Source of the DNA: Coccinella septempunctata
Taxonomy: Eukaryota; Arthropoda; Insecta; Coleoptera; Coccinellidae
DNA: 64,000 nt
Assembly (NCBI RefSeq): GCF_907165205.1
Contig: NC_058196.1
Location: 7,792,501-7,856,500 of the forward strand
Reading direction: 5' to 3'
How positions within the stretch are numbered: position 1 is the stretch's first letter; each line of letters opens with the position of its first letter. Positions 20,183 to 31,242 of this stretch are shown piece after piece. The notes under the pieces were generated by a model. That model made no database searches and was not told the origin of the DNA. It saw only the letters and a list, made by a program, of their open reading frames with translations. Both the position numbers and the translations under genes were made by a program.

Positions 20183-20457
20183 GACCACCGAAATTTCTGC
20201 CCCCTTTCAAAATCTCAAACTACCTGACAAATGTCAGTTAATGTTTATTTGCCAATTGGGTATAACGGCCCTGTAATAATTTTGGGATGGGACTTAACTT
20301 TTCGGTTAATTTGAATTCAGATTAGGAAGGGGGCAATAAGGAATGTTTTTCTTAAATTGAAATTATTCCGAGAATTTTTATCAGAAATATATTTATGGAA
20401 CTGTTGTGCGAAACTTTCCAAATGCACAGTGACATGGAAGGAGAGGGCATTTATAAT
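20183..20457. other. Non-coding flank between the Osvaldo-like element and the TIR element
   Basis: This stretch of about 275 bp is repeated at 42112-42386, where it is contiguous with the ankyrin intron copy. It is therefore native module sequence and not part of the LTR element. I see no gene in it. Two G/C-rich runs (ctgccccctttc and aggaagggggc) are partly complementary. Confidence 0.7.
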
Positions 20458-21666
20458 TATACTTCATTCAAATTTATTTTAGCAGTCGGTTGGCCATGAA
20501 ATAATTTTCTCAAGTTTTTGTAACTAGAACGAAGTTAAGTTGGCACTCATGAAATGTCGTTAATGTCATAACGCCGTTGCCACAACTAATATCAATTTTT
20601 ATTACGAAAATGCCGAAAGTGATTGAAAAAAGAGACAGGGTTTCAGGAAGTGATATTTAGAATTCAGGTCCGCTCATTCAAATAGTTATACCCTGATATT
20701 CTAAAATCCACAATACGTTAGACGGTAGCGAACATAATTCAATGTAAGAGAATTTATATAATGTTTCATCTGAATCTAAACGACTTATATTCCAGCTGAA
20801 TATTTCCAAAATCAGAAAGATTGTGAATGAAGAGGATGACAAAGAATTTCCTTCTATTGGGAGACCCAAAAAAGTGGTGGCATTCGAGAATTTTATGTTT
20901 GAGTGAATTAATGCGAAAAGTTTACTACAGGATTTTCGATAAATAACATCGGAGAATGAGTTCCCTAAAATGGATTTTTCATTTGACTTGTCCTATACAA
21001 TGTAAATGTCTTATGGTACTAATAAATACCTATAATTATTATTATTACATCAATGTATTAAGATGAATAGCCACAAATACGCGCAAGTTACCCTGTTACT
21101 TGTTTATTCATGTGAAATTTTTGTTCAAAGGTGAAGTTCATCTAAACTTGAAACTTCCTTCAATTTCTTTTACTTATATTGATGCAAGATGATTTTTGTT
21201 GAAGAATTTAACATTCTTGTAATTATCTGTTAATTCCTTCGGGAGATACCCATTCCCAACTACTGCATCATATGCATTTCATCTTCGAGTTAATATTTTT
21301 GAAATCTACAAATGATGTAAGCCAAAGAAGATAACGAACATCAACTCTCCTCAAGCTAGTGCATATTATGATATTATATTGATCTCTTGTATATTCCATG
21401 TGAATAACTAGATTTGGTATGCCTTCAATCAGTTTGCATAAACTTCAATTTTGTTCGTCACATATAATATTTTCCGAAGAAATTCGACATTGTGATGAAA
21501 TACGTAAAAGCAGAAACTTTTACGTAGAACGGGCAACATAGCGTTGATTTAAAACCCAAAAATGTTTTGACAAGCTTCATAACCCCACATTTTCGTACAA
21601 TACAGAGTGAAATGTGTCAAATTTCCATGGCCAACCGACTGCTAAAATAAAAGTGAATGAAGTATA
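20458..21666. mobile_element. 1.2-kb TIR element, copy A, right end fused to satellite
   Basis: The left end at 20458-20502 (tatacttcattcaaattt, ttattttagcag, tcggttggccatg) is an inverted copy of the right end at about 21622-21666, with about three mismatches in roughly 42 bp. Both ends are bordered by TA TA. There is no transposase, so it is non-autonomous if it is a DNA transposon. A TA target would suit Tc1/mariner-like elements, but the termini are not ones I recognise. The outer right border is the satellite, joined at the TA of its ctatgtgcag phrase. Copies are at 42387-43603 (full), 46311-47027 (right part) and 26382-26728 (inverted left part). Confidence 0.65.
20796..20906 (+). CDS. 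Candidate captured terminal exon inside the TIR element
   Basis: A pyrimidine-rich acceptor (acttatattccag) ends at 20795. From there a frame of 36 sense codons, Lys/Glu-rich with the phrase EEDDKEFPSIGRPKK, runs to a TGA at 20904-20906. The duplicate at 42.7 kb keeps both the acceptor and the frame, and AATAAA occurs downstream at about 21020. This could be the last exon of a host gene carried by the element, or chance. I do not recognise the peptide. Confidence 0.3.
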   Translation: MNISKIRKIVNEEDDKEFPSIGRPKKVVAFENFMFE

Positions 21667-23215
21667 TGTGCAGTTTCAAAATTTGGTTCAAATTGATCCA
21701 ACAGTTTTCAAGGAATTGATATCACACTTTGCCAAATTGACAACTGAAATCTCAATTCCTATCTGAACTATCGAACTGAAATTCAACATGTGCATCTCAA
21801 TTCGAAAACTGTGTAAAATTTCAAGATTTGGTTCGAATTGATCCAACATTGTTCGAGGAATTAGTATCACACTTTGCCGAATTGACCACTGAAATCTCAA
21901 TTCCTATCTGAACTATCGAACTGAAATTCAACATGTGCATCCCATTTCGAAAACTATGTGCAGTTTCAAAATTTGGTTCGAATTGATTCAACAGTTTTCG
22001 AGGAATTGATATCACACTTTGCCGAATTGACCACTGAAATCTCAATTCCTATCTGAACTATCGAACTGAAATTCAGCATGTGCATCTCAATTCGAAAACT
22101 ATGTGCAGTTTCAAGATTTGGTTCGAATTGATCCAATAGTTCCTTAGGAATTGAAATAATATTTTGCCGAATCGACCACTGAAATCTCCATTCCTATCAG
22201 AACTATCGATCTGAAATTCAACATGTGCGTCTCATTTCGAAAACTATGTGCAGTTTCAAGATTTGGGTCGAATTGGTCCAACAGTTTTTGAGAAATTGAT
22301 ATCACACTTTGCCGAATAGACCACTGAAATCTCAATTCCTATCAGAACTATCGAACTGAAATTCAACATGTGCATCACATTTCGAAAACTATGTGCAGTT
22401 TCAAAATTTGGTTCAAATTGATCCAACAGTTTTCAAGGAATTGATATCACACTTTGCCGCATTGACAACTGAAATCTCAATTCCTATCTGAACTATCGAA
22501 CTGAAATTCAACATTTGCATCTCAATTCGAAAACTGTGTAAAATTTCAAGATTTGGTTCGAATTGATCCAACATTGTTCGAGGAATTAGATTCACACTTT
22601 GCCGAATTGACCACTGAAATCTCAATTCCTATCTGAACTATCGAACTGAAATTCAACATGTGCATCTCAATCCGAAAACTATGTGCAGTTTCAAGATTTG
22701 GTTCGAATTGATCCAATAGTTCCTTAGGAATTGAAATGATATTTTGTCGAATCGACTTCTGAAATCTCCATTCCTATTAGAACTATCGATCTGAAATTCA
22801 ACATGTGCTTCTCAATCCGAAAACTATGTGCAGTTTCAAGATTTGGTTCGAATCGATCCAATAGTGCCTTAGGAATGGAAATGATATTTTGCCGAATCGA
22901 CTACTGCATATCGAATTGAAATTCAACATGTGCATCTCAATTCGAAAACTATGTGCAGTTTCAAGATTTGGTTCGAATCGATCCAATAGTACCTTAGGAA
23001 TTGAAATGATATTTTGCCGAATCGACTACTGAAATCTTCATTCCTATCAGAACTATCGATCTGAAATTCAACATGTGCATCTCAATTCGAAAACTATGTG
23101 CGTTTTCAAGATTTGGGTCGAATTGGTTCAACAGTTTTTGAGGAATTGATATCACACTTTGCCGAATAGACCACTTAAATCTCAATTCCTATCAGAAATA
23201 TCGAACTGAAATTCA
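21667..23215 (-). repeat. 145-bp satellite array, minus orientation
   Basis: About 10.7 monomers, starting in mid-monomer at the TIR element. Matching variants recur 725 bp apart (21688 and 22413), a five-monomer step. Most monomers are the caattcggcaaagtgtgat class interspersed with the cctaaggaact class. Confidence 0.95.
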
Positions 23216-26200
23216 GTGGTCAATTCGGCAAAGTGTGATATCAATTCCTTGAAAACTGTTGGATCAATTCGAACCAAATCTTGAAACTGCACATAGTTTT
23301 CGAAATGAGATGCATATGTTGAATTTCAGTTCGATAGTTCTGATAGGAATTGAGATTTCAGTGGTCTATTCGGCAAAGTGTGATATCAATTCCTCAAAAA
23401 CTGTTGAACCAATTCTACCCAAATCTTGAAACTGCACATAGTTTTCGAATTGAGATGCACATGTTGAATTTCAGTTCGATAGTTCAGATAGGAATTGAGA
23501 TTTCAGTGGTCAATTCGGCAAAGTGTGATACTAATTCCTCGAAAACTGTTGAATCAATTCGAACCAAATTTTGAAACTGCACATAGTTTTCGAAATGGGA
23601 TGCACATGTTGAATTTCAGTTCGATAGTTCAGATAGGAATTGAGATTTCAGTTGTCAATTCGGCAAAGTGTGATATCAATTCCTTGAAAACTGTTGGATC
23701 AATTTGAACCAAATTTTGAAACTGCACATAGTTTTCGAAATGTGATGCACATGTTGAATTTCAGTTCGATAGTTCTGATAGGAATGGAGATTTCAGTGGT
23801 CGATTCGACAAAATATCATTTCAATTCCTAAGGAACTATTGGATCAATTCGAACCAAATCTTGAAACTGCACATAGTTTTCGAATTGAGATGCACATGTT
23901 GAATTTTAGTTCGATAGTTCAGATAGGAATTGAGATTTCAGTGGTCAATTCGGCAAAGTGTGATATCAATTCTTCGAAAACTGTTCGATCAATTTGAACC
24001 AAATTTTGAAACTGCACATAGTTTTCGAAATGGGATGCACATGTTGAATTTCAGTTCGATAGTTCAGATAGGAATTGAGATTTCAGTGGTCAATTCGGCA
24101 AAGTGTGATACTAATTCCTCGAACAATGTTGGATCAATTCGAACAAAATCTTGAAATTTTACACAGTTTTCGAATTGAGATACACATGTTGAATTTCAGT
24201 TCGATAGTTCAGTTAGGGATTGAGATTTCAGTTGTCAATTCGGCAAAGTGTGATATCAATTCCTTGAAAACTGTTGGATCAATTTGAACCAAATTTTGAA
24301 ACTGCACATAGTTTTCGAAATGTGATGCACATGTTGAATTTCAGTTCGATAGTTCTGATAGGAATTGAGATTTCAGTGGTCTATTCGGCAAAGTGTGATA
24401 TCAATTTCTCAAAAACTGTTGGACCAATTCGACCCAAATCTTGAAACTGCACATAGTTTTCGAAATGAGACGCACATGTTGAATTTCAGATCGATAGTTC
24501 TGATAGGAATGGAGATTTCAGTGGTCGATTCGACAAAATATTATTTCAATTCCTAAGGAACTATTGGATCAATTAGAACCAAATCTTGAAACAGCACATA
24601 GTTTTCGAAATGGGATGCACATGTTGAATTTCAGTTCGATAGTTCAGATAGGAATTGAGATTTCAGTGGTCAATTCGGCAAAGTGTGATACTAATTCCTC
24701 GAAAAGTGTTGGATCAATTCGAACCAAATTTTGAAACTGCACATAGTTTTCGAAATGGGATGCACATGTTGAATTTCAGTTCGATAGTTCAGATAGGAAT
24801 TGAGATTTCAGTTGTCAATTCGGCAAAGTGTGATATCAATTCCTTGAAAACTGTTGGATCAATTTGAACCAAATTTTGAAACTGCACATAGTTTTCGAAA
24901 TGTGATGCACATGTTGAATTTCAGTTCGATAGTTCTGATAGGAATGGAGATTTCAGTGGTCGATTCGACAAAATATCATTTCAATTCCTAAGGAACTATT
25001 GGATCAATTCGAACCAAATCTTGAAACTGCACATAGTTTTCGAATTGAGATGCACATGTTGAATTTTAGTTCGATAGTTCAGATAGGAATTGAGATTTCA
25101 GTGGTCAATTCGGCAAAGTGTGATATCAATTCTTCGAAAACTGTTCGATCAATTTGAACCAAATTTTGAAACTGCACATAGTTTTCGAAATGGGATGCAC
25201 ATGTTGAATTTCAGTTCGATAGTCCAGATAGGAATTGAGATTTCAGTGGTCAATTCGGCAAAGTGTGATACTAATTCCTCGAACAATGTTGGATCAATTC
25301 GAACAAAATCTTGAAATTTTACACAGTTTTCGAATTGAGATACACATGTTGAATTTCAGTTCGATAGTTCAGATAGGAATTGAGATTTCAGTTGTCAATT
25401 CGGCAAAGTGTGATATCAATTCCTTGAAAACTGTTGGATCAATTTGAACCAAATTTTGAAACTGCACATAGTTTTCGAAATGTGATGCACATGTTGAATT
25501 TCAGTTCGATAGTTCTGATAGGAATTGAGATTTCAGTGGTCTATTCGGCAAAGTGTGATATCAATTTCTCAAAAACTGTTGGACCAATTCGACCCAAATC
25601 TTGAAACTGCACATAGTTTTCGAAATGAGACGCACATGTTGAATTTCAGATCGATAGTTCTGATAGGAATGGAGATTTCAGTGGTCGATTCGACAAAATA
25701 TTATTTCAATTCCTAAGGAACTATTGGATCAATTCGAACCAAATCTTGAAACTGCACATAGTTTTCGAATTGAGATGCACATGTTGAATTTCAGTTCGAT
25801 AGTTCAGATAGGAATTGAGATTTCAGTGGTCAATTCGGCAAAGTGTGATATCAATTCCTCGAAAACTGTTGAATCAATTCGAACCAAATTTTGAAACTGC
25901 ACATAGTTTTCGAAATGGGATGCACATGTTGAATTTCAGTTCGATAGTTCAGATAGGAATTGAGATTTCAGTGGTCAATTCGGCAAAGTGTGATACTAAT
26001 TCCTCTAACAATGTTGGATCAATTCGAATCAAATCTTGAAATTTTACACAGTTTTCGAATTGAGATACACATGTTGAATTTCAGTTCGATAGTTCAGATA
26101 GGAATTGAGATTTCAGTTGTCAATTCGGCAAAGTGTGATATCAATTCCTTGAAAACTGTTGGATCAATTTGAACCAAATTTTGAAACTGCACATAGTTTT

Positions 26201-26381
26201 CGAAATGTGATGCACATGTTGAATTTCAGTTCGATAGTTCTGATAGGAATTGAGATTTCAGTGGTCTATTCGGCAAAGTGAGATATCAATTTCTCAAAAA
26301 CTGTTGGACCAATTCGACCCAAATCTTGAAACTGCACATAGTTTTCGAAATGAGACGCACATGTTGAATTTCAGATCGATA
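23216..26381 (+). repeat. 145-bp satellite array, plus orientation, 8-monomer higher-order repeat
   Basis: About 21.8 monomers. Distinctive variants recur at exactly 1,160 bp (23930/25090, 24075/25235, 24365/25525, 24655/25815), so the array is built from an eight-monomer unit present about two and a half times. The switch from the minus block occurs at about 23215 within the phrase aattcagtggtc. The array is interrupted at 26382 by the inverted TIR-element fragment. Confidence 0.95.
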
Positions 26382-26728
26382 GGAAATATTCAGCTGAAAT
26401 ATACGTCGTTCAGATTCAGATGAAACATTATATAAATTCTCTTACATTGAATTTTGTTCGCTACCGTCTAACGTATTGTGGATTTTAGAATATCAGGGTA
26501 TAACTATTTGAATGAGCGGACCTGAATTCTAAATATCACTTCCTGAAACCCTGTCTCTTTTTTCAATCACTTTCGGCATTTTCGTAATAAAAATTGATAT
26601 TAGTTGTGGAAACGGCGTTATGACATTAACGACATTTCATGAGTGCCAACTTAACTTCGTTCTAGTTACAAAAACTTGAGAAAATTATTTCATGGCCAAC
26701 CGACTGCTAAAATAAATTTGAATGAAGT
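26382..26728 (-). mobile_element. Inverted 5' fragment of the TIR element embedded in satellite
   Basis: This is the reverse complement of about 20458-20807: one TIR and the first 300 bp of the element, broken inside the candidate exon. Its TIR end joins the satellite at the TA of catagttttcg. The same TA is used, in the mirror orientation, at 21665 and 43602. The inner end joins satellite at gatcgatag with no duplication visible. Confidence 0.8.
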
Positions 26729-27523
26729 ATAGTTTTCGAAATGTGATGCACATGTTGAATTTCAGTTCGATAGTTCTGATAGGAATTGAGATTTCAGTGG
26801 TCTATTCGGCAAAGTGTGATATCAATTTCTCAAAAACTGTTGGACCAATTCGACCCAAATCTTGAAACTGCACCTAGATTTCGAAATGAGATGCACATGT
26901 TGAATTTCAGATCGATAGTTCTTATAGGAATGGAGATTTCAGTGGTCGATACGACAAAGTATCATTTCAATTCCTGAGGAACTAGTGGATCAATGTGAAA
27001 CAAATCTTGAAATTTAACACAGTTTTCGAATTGAGATGCACATGTTGAATTTCAGTACGATAGTTCAGATATGAATTGAGATATCAGTGGTCAATTCGAC
27101 AAAGTTTGATATCAATTCCTCGAAAACTGTTGGATCAATTCGAACCAAATCTTGAATCTGCACATAGTTTTCGGATTGAATGCAAATGTTGAATTTTAGT
27201 TCGATAGTTCAGATAGGAATTGTGATTTCAGTGGTCAATTCGGAAAAGTGTGATATCAATTCCTCAAAAACTGTTGGATCAATTCGAACCAAATTTTGAA
27301 ACTGCACATATTTTTCGAAATGAGATGCACATGTTGAATTTCAGTTCGATAGTTCTGATAGGAATTGAGATTTCGGTGGTCTATCTTGAATCTGCACATA
27401 GTTTTCGGATTGAGATGCACATGTTGAATTTTAGTTCGATAGTTCAGATAGGAATTGTGATTTCAGTGGTCAATTCGGCAAAGTGTGATATCAATTCCTC
27501 AAAAACTGTTGGATCAATTCGAA
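26729..27523 (+). repeat. 145-bp satellite array, plus orientation, diverged edge
   Basis: About 5.5 monomers with more substitutions and small deletions than the interior arrays. One example is a short duplicated half-monomer near 27380. This fits the usual decay of a satellite edge. It ends at 27523 against non-satellite DNA. Confidence 0.9.
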
Positions 27524-27562
27524 GTAGTAGTAGTTCTAGAAGGCTCGACTTGGACTGTGACT

Positions 27563-27714
27563 ATACTAGGATTTATAGGACTTCCTCCCTACACGATGAT
27601 TTCAGGGACTTCCTCTTTATACTAGGATATGTCTCCCTACACTAGGATTACAAGGACTTCCTCCCTATACTAGGATTTCAAGGACTTCCTCCCTATACTA
27701 GGACCCTGTCGATA
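27563..27714. repeat. Minisatellite, about 28-bp unit
   Basis: Five imperfect copies of ggacttcctccctatactag plus gatttcaa, head to tail. Units vary from about 25 to 30 bp. There is no coding frame of interest. Confidence 0.8.
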
Positions 27715-28353
27715 CGAAAAAACCTAAAAACTTAATCATCACCATATAAGGAAGAATGAATAACAAGATATTGTATCACAAAAGATGGTTTTATACATAC
27801 CCAGTTCTTCGGGGGGAACTATTAAAATCACGTGAATTGTGATTAGGATGCTCCCAATTAATTCTTCTAAGTCAACGAATTTCACGGCAATAGGTGGTAA
27901 TGGAGAGAAAATAATACACAATAATGAATTTGCAGAACGACGTACGACGAACATACCTTTATGAAGAAAACTTCACGTGCCACAGCGAAGAAAACTCTCG
28001 ATCAATCCTCCTTAAGGAGATACGCCAATATAGAATCCAAATAAACCAGTTCGGCAGGAGATCACACAAATATCCGAAGACTAATCCCACAAATGGACGA
28101 TTTTAATTATCGAAAACTCCAGAAATTCCTGATGGATACCACCGAACTTACAAAATGGCTAATTACACAGAAAACTCATCTGACGCTGTCTAACCTTCAA
28201 AATTCTGTGAGCACGGAAAACTAAACTAAAACGTCAAGATTTAACCCCACTTGACCGGTAGCGGTAAATAACAGTAGGCCGATCGCCCCACATCAACATA
28301 ACCTGCAAATTCAATTCGTACCGTATTTATTGATGGTATTTGAAACCGTTACA
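27707..28353 (-). repeat. Possible solo LTR with adjoining polypurine tract (weak)
   Basis: On the minus strand a purine run, taaggggagagt, at about 28354-28365 is followed directly by tgtaacgg, as in a polypurine tract and LTR start. About 650 bp further on, at 27707, the sequence ends cgtatcgaca, giving TG..CA borders, and AATAAA occurs within. There is no second copy in the window to confirm it and no target duplication that I can see. The minisatellite overlaps the left border. Confidence 0.3.
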
Positions 28354-29660
28354 ACTCTCCCCTTACGATAAAAAAAAAACAGCATCCCCCGCCGAAGGTA
28401 TCCAGACATCGAAGAGCCTCCAACCACCACATTGAACGACATGAAAAAGTGAAAGATATCTGACCACTGAAGGTGATCAGATACCGACAGGTCCAGCCAA
28501 ATGACAGGAAAAGTACCGACTCAACTAAAAAGAAAACTAAGAAAGGGCCGAAATTGTTATGTAATACTTTTTTTTCTAGAACTAAAAAGAGAACTTTTTC
28601 GCAGCCCGAGTCGAAGACCACGGAAAAGGCGCTGGACCTGGAGGACTTCATTTATTCTCAAAGTCGCAACCTCAACGACTCCCACCACAACCTTAGGAAG
28701 TGATGTCACAATCGGGTATCACAATCGGGAAAACGACAGAATCGGGAAAGATCGTCAAAATCGGCAGAACGGTAGTCCTCGTGGGCAAAGAGCAACAGCT
28801 CAGTGCAGGACCAACCGCAAGTCTTGACTCGTCGGGAGTCCTACGGTAATACAAAAAAAAAATCTTTAGTCAAAATCAGAAAGTTAGCGTTAAATCAGGG
28901 GTCCCCGTGGGCAAAGAGCACAGCTCCATGCACGACCCGCTGAGAGTCATAACTCGTCGGGAGTCTTAAGGCAGTTATCGTTTCAAAATTGGTAAGAAGG
29001 GTCGCCTCAGGCAGCACACGTCGCAAATCCGCCGAAGCGAAGACAAACCCAAAACGGACAATCCAAACTGTACTCAAAATCGGGAAGGTGTCAACCAGGA
29101 CACGTCATAATCCGGAAAAGAAATTAGCAATCAAAATTGGGATAGGTCACCTCAAACAACATAGATACGTTGCGAATCCGCCAGTAGCGAAGGTAGACCA
29201 AATACGCATCAAAATCGGTATCGATAAACGGAAATATCAAGGAACGTCGAATTATTAGTAATCAAAATCAGAAGGAAAAGTCACCTCAGACAACATAGAA
29301 CGTTGTGAATCCGCCAGCAGCGAAGGTAAGACCAAATCCACATCAAAATCTATATCGATGAAGGAAAATATCAAGGAAAATCAGAACCGAAACGTCAAAA
29401 TCGAAAACACGAAGGCTCAAGGTCACACTCAATTTAAAAATCTCCCTACCCCGACAAACGATCTACCTGAAGGCAAGTAAAGGAAAATACAACAGCGATG
29501 GTACTGCCGTGGCCTGAAATGTACCATAGATGATGAGAGGAATTCCCGCCACTGGATAGGGGTAGTGACACCCATGTCAATTTATGCAAAAGCAAGGGAC
29601 CGCTATCCTCTGCCCCGGTCATCATTGGGCCAAAAGGAAAATATAGGTCACATCAACGAA
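28354..29660. other. Non-coding, relatively GC-rich relic with imperfect duplications
   Basis: There is no convincing gene. A phrase cgtgggcaaagagca recurs at about 28779 and 28906, both followed by actcgtcgggagtc. A second phrase, caac or cagcac...cgaatccgcc...gcgaag, recurs at about 29000, 29146 and 29280. These look like internal tandem duplications of a decayed transposon part, possibly on the minus strand. Short open frames here lack protein features. Confidence 0.5.
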
Positions 29661-31242
29661 ATTATGTGGAATGAGGTATTTTTAGGTATTGGATTTCAGT
29701 TCGGGATTTTGGAATGTTGAGCTAGATAACTCAAGTAAATTATTGACTTGCTTTGCAACCCCTTCAGGGCAAATATATTGTTTTAAAAGATTAGCATATG
29801 GCCTATCTGTTGCACCCGAAGTTTTTATGCAATACACTCAGCAAAATTTTGGAGATTTACCGGGAGTTTTTATATATGTAGACGATGTGTTAGTTATGGG
29901 TAAAACACTTGAGGAACATGATGAAATTTTAGGGAGGGTATTAGAGCGTGCTAATGAAATCAATGTGAAATTCAATCCATCAAAATTTCAGTATAGGTTG
30001 AAAGAAATTGAATATTTGGGTCATATTTTTTCAGAAAAAGGAAGAGCAATAGATACGGACAGATTAAAAGCCTTGGAAAAATTGGAAATTCCTAGTAGTA
30101 AAAAGGAACTGATGAAGGTTCTTGGTTTTATCAATTACATGAGAAGCTATATTAATTTTGTCCGAATTGACAGCTCCTCTACATCAGTTGATTAAAAAAG
30201 ATGATATGTTCCGGGAAAATATATGTATCTATCTGATTATTTATCTAGACATTTTCTTGAAAACAATGGTGATGAAGAAAAACTTTGAGTGAAGTTATTC
30301 ATACTATTAATGTCAGTGATGAGAAAATTAAAGAGTTCCAAAAGGAAACTAGAGAAGATGCAGTATTGAAACATTTAATCGATGCTTGTAAGAATGGTTG
30401 GCCTTCACATAAAACAAAAGTTAAGGATGAAATCAAATTTTATTATCAATTCCGAAATGATATCACATTGGATGATGGCATTTTGTATGTGAATGATCGT
30501 ATCATAGTTCCAAGCAATTTAAGAACACAGATGTTAGAACTTCTACATGAATCTCATTTGGGCATATAGAAATCTAAATTCAGGGCTAAACAATTATTTT
30601 ATTGGCCAAATATGGACTTACATATTGAAAATTATGTTAGTAAATGTGAGATCTGTCAACTCAATCAGTCTAGACTTTGTAAAGAACCGATGATCAAACC
30701 TGATTTGCCAAATATTCCTTTCAATGAGGTTTCATGTGATATTGTGGAATACAATGCAAAAAATTATTTAGTTTTAATAGATATTTATTCTAAATGGATT
30801 GAATTGATTACTTTGAAAAATAAGTCTTCTAAAGAAATTATTAATGCATGGTTGCAGATATTCTCAAGATTTGGCATACCTAAAATAGTAATAAGTGATA
30901 ATGTACTATTCGGTTCATATGAATGTAGAAAGTTTGCATCTGAGTTCAATTTTGCAATTGTTACTTCGAGCCCTCATTATCCAAAAGGACATGGACTAGC
31001 TGAAAAAGCGGTGCATATTTGTGAAAATATTCTTAAGAAGGCTCGGGATCATACTGATATTTATATAGGTCTTCTAGAATATCGAAATGCACCTGTAAAA
31101 GATTTTTTTTTCTCCACCACAACTATTGCAAAGTCGAATTTCTCGAACCAAATTGCCCATTGCTGAAAAATTGCTGAAACCTAAATTGAATGCTCAAGTA
31201 GAAAAACAATTTCAAAAGAAAGTTAGTAACTATACGTGTCTT
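29660..31242 (+). pseudogene. pol: Degraded Ty3/gypsy pol (Mag/K02A2.6-like): RT and integrase
   Basis: The 29689-30150 frame is reverse transcriptase: DFSSGFWNVEL, RLAYGLSVAPEVF, FIYVDDVLV (YVDD) and KEIEYLGHIFS. RNase H is missing. A frame change at about 30160 leads to the 30285 frame, which carries an H-H-C-C-type region and integrase core. The 30285 frame is cut by an in-frame TAG at 30567-30569 and reopens at 30570 through KSKFRAKQLFYWPNMD, then D (CDIVEYN), D (VISDN) and E (GLAEKAV). A further frame change follows near 31120, and the tail (LPIAEKLL...) ends abruptly at 31242 against a LINE in opposite orientation. The gene is clearly dead. Confidence 0.8.

Noticed and set aside
21667..26381. 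Regular array considered as a CRISPR
   Set aside because: The 145-bp units are adjacent and similar over their full length, with no repeat/spacer alternation, and the context is eukaryotic.
28349..29258. Open frames of 60-108 codons in 28.3-29.3 kb
   Set aside because: They overlap on both strands, have low-complexity or duplicated content, and no recognisable domain.
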